13,493 nucleotides of DNA, from contig CAVBWS010000054.1 in assembly GCA_963599255.1 (NCBI GenBank), forward strand, positions 1 to 13,493. The letters run 5' to 3'. Source of the DNA: RGIG5612 sp963599255 (GTDB lineage Bacteria > Bacillota > Clostridia > Lachnospirales > Lachnospiraceae). The translations under genes were made by a program, and so were the position numbers. Positions 8,499 through 13,493 of this stretch are shown here, in pieces (the stretch's first letter is position 1; the number at the start of each line of letters is the position of its first letter). The notes beneath the pieces are model-generated. The model had not been told where the DNA came from. It did no database searches and saw nothing but the letters and a program-made list of their open reading frames with translations.

Positions 8499-8684
8499 AT
8501 GGCAAAATGTGATATTTGTGGTAAAGGCGTGCATTTCGGTAATGCTGTCAGCCATTCACACAGAAGATCAAACAAGATTTGGAAGTCTAACATCAAGTCA
8601 GTTAGAGTTAAAACTTCTGGCGGAGCAAGAACATTACATGTTTGTACTTCCTGCTTAAGAAGTGGTAAAGTCGAAAGAGCTTAA
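8499..8684 (+). CDS. rpmB: 50S ribosomal protein L28
   Basis: L28 is a small protein of the large ribosomal subunit. All 61 residues are present: it opens MAKCDICGKG, has the basic HSHRRSNKIWKSNI stretch (19-32), and closes with HVCTSCLRSGKVERA. The two CxxC pairs (C4/C7 and C49/C52) mark the zinc-binding form, as opposed to the cysteine-free paralogue made under zinc shortage in some bacteria. The start is the ATG at 8499, 8 nt after AGGAGGT (8484-8490). Another ATG at 8494, in a different frame, lies only 3 nt from that site and gives a nonsense product. The gene stands alone, divergent from fakA, with its own promoter and terminator. Confidence 0.98.
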   Translation: MAKCDICGKGVHFGNAVSHSHRRSNKIWKSNIKSVRVKTSGGARTLHVCTSCLRSGKVERA

Positions 8685-8695
8685 TGAGCAGTATT

Positions 8696-8722
8696 AAAGG
8701 AATCCGAAAGGGTTCCTTTTTT
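8696..8722 (+). terminator. Rho-independent terminator of rpmB
   Basis: A 10-bp stem (8696-8705 with 8710-8719, one G-U pair) closed by a GAAA tetraloop runs straight into a T run (8717-8722). It begins 11 nt after the rpmB stop. Confidence 0.92.
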
Positions 8723-8761
8723 ATTGCGAATGCGGCTCTGAATAATTGCATTTTTCGCATC

Positions 8762-8793
8762 AAAAAAGCTGCTATGCATACACATAACAGCTT
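8762..8793 (-). terminator. Rho-independent terminator of the first tRNA-Gly
   Basis: On the minus strand an 11-bp stem (8783-8793 with 8766-8776, one wobble) with a 6-nt loop ends in six U residues (8762-8767). It starts 6 nt after the tRNA 3' end and faces the rpmB terminator. The 36 nt between the two (8726-8761) hold no gene. Confidence 0.92.
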
Positions 8794-8799
8794 CACCTA

Positions 8800-8872
8800 A
8801 GCGATAGACGGGGCTCGAACCCGCGGTCTCGACCTTGGCAAGGTCGCGCGTTACCAACTACGCCACTATCGC
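8800..8872 (-). tRNA. tRNA-Gly (anticodon GCC), copy 1
   Basis: The minus strand folds into a 73-nt cloverleaf: acceptor GCGATAG/CTATCGC, D arm GCGT-AGTTGGTA-ACGC, anticodon stem CGACC/GGTCG with loop TTGCCAA (GCC at 8837-8839), a 5-nt variable loop, and T arm GCGGG-TTCGAGC-CCCGT with one G-U pair. The discriminator base is U, as usual for glycine in bacteria, and CCA is not encoded. It reads GGC and GGU codons. The gene is identical to copy 2 at 10077-10149, including 2 more bases on its 3' side and 3 on its 5' side. Confidence 0.97.
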
Positions 8873-8898
8873 AGAGCACTTATCTAAGCGCAGTTAAA

Positions 8899-8927
8899 TT
8901 TATACTATAACCTGAGGTTATTGTCAA
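8899..8927 (-). promoter_or_regulatory. Strong promoter of tRNA-Gly copy 1, with a palindrome in the spacer
   Basis: The minus strand has a consensus TTGACA (8922-8927), 17 nt, and TATAAA (8899-8904), about 27 nt ahead of the tRNA. Most of the spacer is a 15-nt palindrome, ATAACCT-G-AGGTTAT in plus orientation (8907-8921). No discriminating regulator can be named. The patatin gene stops only 9 nt upstream of the -35 box. Confidence 0.85.
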
Positions 8928-8935
8928 CAATAATT

Positions 8936-9838
8936 TTACTTTTCCAAGTACTCTTTTAAATCCTTTAATTTATTAAGCATGTCATAATATCCCAGCCAGT
9001 ACAGGTGTCCTAATTTCTCCACATCCGGCTCAACCCGCTTAACAGTAACGGTTTCAGACGGATATATAGTAAATACTCTTCCCAGCTTCTCCTGCTCTTC
9101 TATATCATCACACAGCTTGTTATATGCGATATCACAATTTTCCAGAGCCGCAACAAAGTTCGGATATCTGCTGTACATACTGGCTGCCAGCCTATCCTTT
9201 TTAACCTTCTTTCTGTATCCCCGCTCTCTCGTCCGAACGATCACTACCTTCTTGTACCCTTCATGAAGTGCCCATTGGTACGGGATCTTAGCACTGCATC
9301 CACCATCTAAATACGGTTCGCCGTCAAGCCGTACTATAGGCGAAATGACAGGCATAGAAGCCGACGCCTTTATTGCGGTAATAATATCGCTGCAGTTATT
9401 CTTCTCAAGATAAGCCGGTTCGCCTGTATTAAGATTAGTTGCAACTGCCACGAATCTTCTTTCATCAGATAATAATTTATCCATCCGAAGAGGTTCTATC
9501 TTGTCATAATCCTTCAGCGGATAATCCAGCCTTATTATACTTCTTGATTTTAATGTGGCCTTGACCCCCACATAATCGTGATTGTGTCTCTGACCCAGAT
9601 TAACTCTGGCAGCCCGTCCTATCTGGCCAGTTACATAACAAGCCCCTGACATTGCGCCTGCACTAACCCCTATAACACACTGAAGGTTAATATCCTTCTG
9701 CATGAGCAGATCCATTACTCCCTGAGAATATACTCCTCTGAAGGCTCCGCCCTCTAAAACGAGGCATCCTTCTGTCAATTTGCCGGTTGCCATTCCGTCC
9801 GGAATTCTCTTAATCTCTGAATATACTTTTGAACTCAT
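8936..9838 (-). CDS. Patatin-like phospholipase family protein
   Basis: This is a predicted cytoplasmic lipid acyl hydrolase of 300 residues with a Ser-Asp dyad. The oxyanion-hole loop EGGAFRG (29-35), nucleophile elbow GVSAG (57-61, Ser59) and DGG (178-180, Asp178) are all intact, so it should be active. In size and in ASASMPVISPIVRLDGEPYLDGG (around 158-180) it resembles the single-domain YjjU-type bacterial patatins, whose substrates are mostly unknown. There is no signal peptide or membrane segment. The ATG follows AGGAGG at 7 nt. It lies between two tRNA-Gly genes in the same orientation, behind its own likely promoter and two terminators of the upstream tRNA. I found no terminator of its own, so its transcript may run on to the terminator at 8762. 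Confidence 0.9.
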   Translation of the reverse strand: MSSKVYSEIKRIPDGMATGKLTEGCLVLEGGAFRGVYSQGVMDLLMQKDINLQCVIGVSAGAMSGACYVTGQIGRAARVNLGQRHNHDYVGVKATLKSRSIIRLDYPLKDYDKIEPLRMDKLLSDERRFVAVATNLNTGEPAYLEKNNCSDIITAIKASASMPVISPIVRLDGEPYLDGGCSAKIPYQWALHEGYKKVVIVRTRERGYRKKVKKDRLAASMYSRYPNFVAALENCDIAYNKLCDDIEEQEKLGRVFTIYPSETVTVKRVEPDVEKLGHLYWLGYYDMLNKLKDLKEYLEK

Positions 9839-9950
9839 ATTATGCCTCCTGTCTTATAAATTAGCCGCCCGACAGAAATGACCTGCAAGGCCGCAGCACA
9901 TATCGATAAAACAACCAACTATCCGGTTCGTTAATGTCATACTTCCTTAT

Positions 9951-9978
9951 ATTATACCCTTTTTCAAAAAAAGAAAAA
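9951..9978 (-). promoter_or_regulatory. Candidate promoter of the patatin gene
   Basis: A perfect TATAAT (9951-9956) on the minus strand lies just past the U tract of the preceding terminator. The -35 (TTTTTC, 9973-9978, 16-nt spacer) is poor and overlaps that T-rich tract. The start point would leave a leader of about 105 nt to the patatin ATG, with a short inverted repeat CTGTC/GACAG (9849-9853, 9871-9875) near the ribosome binding site. Confidence 0.45.
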
Positions 9979-9996
9979 GAGCCTTACAGACCCTTT
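9966..9996 (-). terminator. Second terminator downstream of tRNA-Gly copy 2
   Basis: On the minus strand a 9-bp stem with two wobbles (9988-9996 with 9976-9984) and a 3-nt loop is followed by a long, once-interrupted run of U residues. It backs up the weaker terminator at 10041-10072 and shields the patatin promoter from tRNA transcription. Confidence 0.65.
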
Positions 9997-10040
9997 CATA
10001 CAATTGCGATTACCCCGCTAAATCCTATTCCCTGCTATGC

Positions 10041-10072
10041 AAAAGAGCTACCGCACATATACGATAGCTCTT
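10041..10072 (-). terminator. Terminator of tRNA-Gly copy 2
   Basis: On the minus strand an 11-bp stem (10062-10072 with 10043-10053, one wobble) is followed by only four U residues. It sits at the same distance from its tRNA as the copy 1 terminator and has the same wobble position, but a different sequence. Confidence 0.75.
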
Positions 10073-10076
10073 CATA

Positions 10077-10149
10077 AGCGATAGACGGGGCTCGAACCCG
10101 CGGTCTCGACCTTGGCAAGGTCGCGCGTTACCAACTACGCCACTATCGC
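10077..10149 (-). tRNA. tRNA-Gly (anticodon GCC), copy 2
   Basis: This is base-for-base the same 73-nt cloverleaf as copy 1 at 8800-8872: same acceptor, D, anticodon (GCC) and T arms, discriminator U, no encoded CCA. Identity runs from 10075 to 10152 (78 nt) and then stops on both sides; promoter and terminator sequences differ. Two equal genes suggest a duplication kept identical by gene conversion, or simply recent. Confidence 0.97.
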
Positions 10150-10173
10150 AGATGTGCTCTGCACAACACGAGA

Positions 10174-10202
10174 AGTTTACTTTATTAATCCCATATTGTC
10201 AA
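10174..10202 (-). promoter_or_regulatory. Promoter of tRNA-Gly copy 2
   Basis: Consensus TTGACA (10197-10202), a 17-nt spacer and TAAACT (10174-10179) on the minus strand, about 25 nt ahead of the tRNA. It lacks the spacer palindrome seen at copy 1. Confidence 0.85.
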
Positions 10203-10269
10203 CCAGATTTTTAAAATATGGCTGTGTAAGTTTCTTCAAGGTGCCAAATTCAGTCTTCAATATGGAATT

Positions 10270-10345
10270 AAATTAATCCTAACCTGCATAGCAGGTGGTT
10301 AATTTGTTTGTCAAAGCTTCGCAATGACAAACAGGGTCTCGCCCT
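10270..10345. repeat. Three abutting hairpins in the leuA-tRNA intergenic region
   Basis: Three inverted repeats follow one another without gaps. The first is 10270-10305: AAATTAA/TTAATTT outside and ACCTGC-ATA-GCAGGT inside, with a CC/GG pair between. The second is 10305-10333: TGTTTGTCA/TGACAAACA around an 11-nt loop. The third is 10333-10345: AGGG-TCTCG-CCCT. None ends in a T run, so they are not plain terminators. They lie just past the leuA terminator and before the tRNA promoter. The segment shares CTAACCTGCAT and, on the opposite strand, ATTGCGAA with the element at 13241-13493. The rest of this intergenic stretch (10203-10269) shows nothing I can name. Confidence 0.6.
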
Positions 10346-10351
10346 ACAATC

Positions 10352-10390
10352 AAAATAGCAGAAAGACCTAATACAGACTTCCTGCTATTT
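10352..10390 (-). terminator. Rho-independent terminator of leuBA
   Basis: A 13-bp stem with one wobble (10378-10390 with 10353-10365) and a 12-nt loop is followed on the minus strand by a short U run broken by other bases. It begins 30 nt after the leuA stop. Confidence 0.85.
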
Positions 10391-10419
10391 ATTTAGTGAA
10401 TTATTTTGTTTTCATTCAA

Positions 10420-12117
10420 TTACTGATTATCTTTCTTATATCTGTTGATCGCACATACGATAGCCTTCAGCGGTGCAAGGTTAATGTTATGACTTAAGCC
10501 TACACCGAAATAATCCTTGCCCTCAGGACTTCTGAGCTGAATATAAGCAACCGACTGTGAGTCAGAACCCTTAGTAAGAGCATGTGACTTGTAGTCAACG
10601 AAGCTTAACATATTCATCTTCTCACCCTTGATCGCATTAAAGAAGGCATCAATAGGACCATTTCCCTCGCCCTGTACATTAAATAAAGTTTCAGCTCCCG
10701 CATGGGTTGTATGGGAGATAGTTCCGAAGAAATTGACCACGCTGTGACCGTCCACTGTTTCTTCATGGAATACATGTTTAACCAGCTTATACGGCTTATC
10801 GATCAGGAGATACTCCTTCTCGAACAGAGCCATAATGTCATCAGCCTTGATCTCTGTTCCGACTCTGTCTGTCTCAGTCTGAACCACAGCACCGAACTCA
10901 CCGTGCATAGCCTTAGGCATATCGAACCCGAACTTATGATTCATGATGAAGGCAGCACCACCCTTACCACTCTGGCTGTTAATACGAACAGGTTCATATT
11001 CCCTGCCCAGATCCGTAGGGTCAATAGGAAGATACGGCACCATCCACTTATCAGTCTTGTGATCCTGCATATAATTGAAGCCCTTATTGATCGCATCCTG
11101 ATGGCTGCCGGAAAATGCTGTAAATACCAGATCACCTGCATATGGCTGTCGTTCCGGCACACGCATCTTGGTGCAGCGCTCGTACATTTCACGGATCTTA
11201 TCCATATGGCTGAAATCCAGCTCCGGATCTATTCCCTGAATATACATGTTCATGGCCAGGGTGATCATATCCACATTACCTGTACGTTCCCCGTTGCCGA
11301 ATAAGCAGGCTTCAATACGTTCTGCTCCTGCCAGGAGTCCTGCCTCCGCTGTTGCAACGCCGCATCCCCTGTCATTATGAGGATGAAGGGAAATAATGGC
11401 ACGTTCTCTTCCCGGAAGAACTCTTGTAAAATATTCAAGTTCATCTGCAAATTGATTCGGCATACAATTCTCAACTGTTGTAGGAAGGTTCAGGATAACC
11501 TTATGCTGTTCATCTGCATGAAGAGCGTCCAGCACAGCTGCACAGATCTCTGCAGCTGCATCCATCTCTGTTCCCATGAATGATTCCGGAGAATATTGAT
11601 ATCTGAAATCTACGCCGCTCTTGATCACAGGCTGCGCCATCTCGTAGATCAGGTTAGCTGCATCAACTGCGATCTTCTTAACTCCTTCTACATCAGTTCC
11701 GAATACAACCTCACGCTGAAGCGTTGATGTAGAATTGTAGAAATGCAGTATAACATGTTTAGCGCCCTTGATAGCTTCAAATGTTTTCTTAATAAGGTGT
11801 TCTCTTGCCTGAACCAACACCTGAATCGTTACATCATCAGGAATATGTCCCCCTTCTATCAGTTCACGGCAAATCTCATAATCTGTATCCGAAGCGCTGG
11901 GAAAACCTATCTCCACTTCCTTCACGCCGATCTCATCCACCAGCATGTGGAACATCTCAAGTTTTTCCTGCATATTCATAGGATCGATAAGAGCCTGATT
12001 ACCATCGCGCAGATCTACTGAACACCATATTGGTGCCTTAGTGATCTGGTTATCCGGCCATGTTCGATTCTCGATCGGCTGCGGTACAAATGGGATGTAT
12101 TTCTCGTATCCTTTCAA
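10420..12117 (-). CDS. leuA: 2-isopropylmalate synthase (long, type 2 form)
   Basis: LeuA condenses acetyl-CoA with 2-oxoisovalerate, the first committed step of leucine synthesis. The 565 residues belong to the long form seen in actinobacteria and many Clostridia. The N-terminal HMGL-type barrel shows DLRDGNQ (35-41, with catalytic Arg and metal-binding Asp), the metal ligands HPHND (245-249) and GNGERTGNVD (274-283). The C-terminal part (about 430-560), with HAGAETLFNVQGEGNGPIDAF around 460-480, is the LeuA dimer domain that senses leucine in relatives, so feedback inhibition is expected. The start is a TTG (12115-12117) with GGAGGGG ahead of it, 15 nt after the leuB stop, which makes a two-gene operon. 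leuC and leuD are not in the window. Confidence 0.98.
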   Translation of the reverse strand: MKGYEKYIPFVPQPIENRTWPDNQITKAPIWCSVDLRDGNQALIDPMNMQEKLEMFHMLVDEIGVKEVEIGFPSASDTDYEICRELIEGGHIPDDVTIQVLVQAREHLIKKTFEAIKGAKHVILHFYNSTSTLQREVVFGTDVEGVKKIAVDAANLIYEMAQPVIKSGVDFRYQYSPESFMGTEMDAAAEICAAVLDALHADEQHKVILNLPTTVENCMPNQFADELEYFTRVLPGRERAIISLHPHNDRGCGVATAEAGLLAGAERIEACLFGNGERTGNVDMITLAMNMYIQGIDPELDFSHMDKIREMYERCTKMRVPERQPYAGDLVFTAFSGSHQDAINKGFNYMQDHKTDKWMVPYLPIDPTDLGREYEPVRINSQSGKGGAAFIMNHKFGFDMPKAMHGEFGAVVQTETDRVGTEIKADDIMALFEKEYLLIDKPYKLVKHVFHEETVDGHSVVNFFGTISHTTHAGAETLFNVQGEGNGPIDAFFNAIKGEKMNMLSFVDYKSHALTKGSDSQSVAYIQLRSPEGKDYFGVGLSHNINLAPLKAIVCAINRYKKDNQ

Positions 12118-12132
12118 TTCTTCCCCTCCAAT

Positions 12133-13200
12133 TTATAATCTGGATATAATTTCGTCAGTCATCTGTGTTGTAGAAATATACTCTCCGCCATTGGCTATAT
12201 CGGACGTTCTGAGTCCTGCGATAAGAGTTTCGTTTACTGCCTTTTCAATTGCATCTGCTTCTTTCTCAAGTCCGAAGGAATATCTGAGCATCATTCCTGC
12301 GGAAAGAATTGTTGCAATAGGGTTGGCAATTCCCTTGCCTGCAATATCAGGCGCTGAACCGTGAATTGGCTCGTATAAGCCGCATTTGCTGCTGCCCATT
12401 GAAGATGAAGCAAGAAGTCCTATGGATCCTGTAATCTGTGAAGCCTCATCAGAGAGAATATCTCCGAACATATTAGAAGTTACGATAACATCAAATTCTG
12501 ACGGATTTCTTACCAGCTGCATAGCGGCGTTATCAACCAGCATATCGCTGAGCTGAACTTCCGGATATTCCTCGCCGATACGATGAACGGTCTCTCTCCA
12601 CAGCCTTGATGTCTCAAGAACATTAGCCTTATCAATGCTTACTAACTTCTTGCGGCGCTTCATGGCTGTCTCAAATGCGACTCTGGCTATACGCTCAATC
12701 TCCATTACGCTGTAGGCCTCTGTATCATAGGCTTCAGGTCCGTACTGGCCTTCTCTTCTTCCTCTCTCGCCGAAATAGATACCGCCTGTAAGCTCTCTTA
12801 CGATCACAAGATCAAATCCATTAGCTACAATATCAGGTCTTAAGGTGCAGGCATCTGCCAATGCATCATAGATCTTAGCAGGTCTTAAGTTGGTGAATAG
12901 TCCCAGTGCCTTTCTTAGTCCTAACAGTGCCTTCTCCGGTCTGATATCTCCCGGGAGCTTATCCCACTTAGGTCCGCCTACTGCGCCTAAGAGCACGCTG
13001 TCGCTGTTAATACAACCCTGAACTGTCTCCTCCGGGAGCGGTTTGCCGGTTGCATCAATTGCACATCCGCCTGCCAGATATGGTGTACAATTAAATGTAT
13101 GACCATACTTCTTGCCGATAACTTCAAGTACCCTTACCGCACTGTCTACTATCTCAGGGCCGATTCCATCACCCTTAACCAATGCTATATTGTAGTTCAT
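12133..13200 (-). CDS. leuB: 3-isopropylmalate dehydrogenase
   Basis: LeuB oxidises and decarboxylates 3-isopropylmalate with NAD to give 2-oxoisocaproate, the direct precursor of leucine. The 355 residues are complete and typical: KGDGIGPEIV (9-18), AVGGPKWD (73-80), NLRPAK (104-109) with substrate-binding Arg, RELTGGIYFG (135-144), the catalytic Lys in DKANVLETSRLWRE (190-203), the metal-binding signature NMFGDILSDEASQ (243-255) and EPIHGSAPDIAGKGIANP near 275-292 for NAD. The ATG follows AGGAG at 9 nt. It is the first of the pair with leuA; the 40 nt ahead of its start hold no clear promoter, and beyond them lies the folded element at 13241-13493. Confidence 0.98.
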   Translation of the reverse strand: MNYNIALVKGDGIGPEIVDSAVRVLEVIGKKYGHTFNCTPYLAGGCAIDATGKPLPEETVQGCINSDSVLLGAVGGPKWDKLPGDIRPEKALLGLRKALGLFTNLRPAKIYDALADACTLRPDIVANGFDLVIVRELTGGIYFGERGRREGQYGPEAYDTEAYSVMEIERIARVAFETAMKRRKKLVSIDKANVLETSRLWRETVHRIGEEYPEVQLSDMLVDNAAMQLVRNPSEFDVIVTSNMFGDILSDEASQITGSIGLLASSSMGSSKCGLYEPIHGSAPDIAGKGIANPIATILSAGMMLRYSFGLEKEADAIEKAVNETLIAGLRTSDIANGGEYISTTQMTDEIISRL

Positions 13201-13240
13201 ATTACTGTCTCCTATCTAATACATGTACAGTTAAATCTCT

Positions 13241-13493
13241 CGTGCCGTGAACCTCGGCGTAGCAGCCACTACTCGAAAACGCCCTCGCTGATGTGCGATA
13301 AAAGTCCTGGACGGCAGATGCGAATGAGCCGTGCTTGCACGAGCGAATTCGTATCTATCGGACAGGCTAACCTGCATGAGCAAGTAGAGCGATAGCTCGG
13401 ATTGCGAATTCAGGTTTGATTGCGAAAGCACGACGTGCGTAGCAATCAACTTTTATCAAAATCTTAAACAGTGGCTGCGCCGTCCCGGCACGG
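13241..13493. repeat. Large folded non-coding element upstream of leuB
   Basis: This stretch is built from nested inverted repeats. Outer stem: CGTGCCG (13241-13247) with CGGCACG (13486-13492), CGGC (13255-13258) with GCCG (13479-13482), GCAGCCACT (13262-13270) with AGTGGCTGC (13470-13478). Inner stem: GATAAAAGT (13297-13305) with ACTTTTATC (13449-13457). Inside are three arms almost without linkers: 13306-13366 (10-bp stem AGATGCGAAT with ATTCGTATCT, tip CGTG-CTTG-CACG), 13369-13416 (AACCTG/CAGGTT, GCAA/TTGC, GAGC-GATA-GCTC) and 13417-13448 (TGATTGC/GCAATCA, GCAC-GAC-GTGC). No reading frame in it looks like protein, and it looks richer in GC than the flanking intergenic DNA. Either a MITE-like repeat or a structured RNA; it may continue past the window edge. 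Confidence 0.75.

Noticed and set aside
8422..8658. A 78-codon plus frame overlapping rpmB, with an ATG at 8494 closer to the Shine-Dalgarno site
   Set aside because: It starts in the promoter and is out of frame with L28; the ATG at 8499 gives a perfect L28 at normal spacing.
8798..10152. A genomic island or integrated element bounded by the tRNA-Gly repeats
   Set aside because: No integrase, excisionase or other mobility gene lies between them; both tRNAs are complete with separate promoters, unlike an att-site duplication.
10305..10345. An extra terminator for leuA or for a plus-strand transcript
   Set aside because: The stems at 10305-10333 and 10333-10345 have no adjoining T run on either strand.
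10702..11304. A 200-codon open frame on the plus strand inside leuA
   Set aside because: It lies wholly opposite a clear leuA, has no ribosome binding site or recognisable motif, and its composition looks like the antisense of coding DNA.
13231..13449. A 72-codon minus-strand frame, and an overlapping plus-strand frame (13099-13395), in the leuB upstream region
   Set aside because: Both run through the nested inverted repeats, give low-complexity translations without a domain, and lack a ribosome binding site.
13201..13493. A T-box or classical leucine attenuator ahead of leuB
   Set aside because: I looked for the T-box core sequence, a terminator hairpin with a U run, and a short peptide rich in leucine on the minus strand, and found none.
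1..13493. CRISPR array, insertion sequence, defence or toxin-antitoxin system
   Set aside because: No regular short repeats with spacers, no transposase and no such protein families were seen; all larger frames belong to housekeeping families.

Overview
The window reads as ordinary chromosome of a low-to-mid GC Gram-positive anaerobe, most likely a Lachnospiraceae-type member of the Clostridia. The pointers are: strong GGAGG-type ribosome binding sites, three likely TTG starts, a zinc-ribbon (four-cysteine) L28, the long (type 2) form of LeuA, and rpmB placed divergently from fakA-recG. Nearly everything is on the minus strand; only rpmB is on plus. The organism call is inference from gene content and protein style, not from a search.

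Layout, read in plus coordinates. Positions 1-359 are the 5' part of tyrS, cut by the window edge, preceded by a small CBS-pair gene (387-812) with its own likely promoter. Positions 886-8173 are one long minus-strand run, transcribed fakA > recG > ddl > murF > DEDD-type exonuclease, with gaps of 5, 47 and 22 nt and a 4-nt ATGA overlap at the end. It starts from a good sigma-A promoter at 8286-8314. It joins fatty-acid kinase, replication-fork repair, the two enzymes that make and attach D-Ala-D-Ala to the cell-wall precursor, and a nuclease. The divergent rpmB (8499-8684) has its own promoter and terminator.

Positions 8762-10202 hold two identical tRNA-Gly(GCC) genes, each with its own TTGACA promoter and hairpin terminator, with a patatin-like lipase gene between them. 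Positions 10420-13200 are leuB-leuA, transcribed in that order, ending in a strong terminator at 10352-10390. They supply the dehydrogenase and the first committed enzyme of leucine synthesis.

The most unusual DNA is non-coding and lies on both sides of leuBA. From 13241 to the window end (13493) is a roughly 250-nt element with a terminal inverted-repeat stem, a 9-bp inner stem and three nearly abutting hairpin arms, which folds on paper into a compact four-way junction. Positions 10270-10345 hold three abutting hairpins and share an 11-mer and an 8-mer with the larger element. These could be a dispersed MITE-like repeat family or structured RNAs; the sequence alone does not decide. No CRISPR array, transposase, integrase or phage gene was seen.
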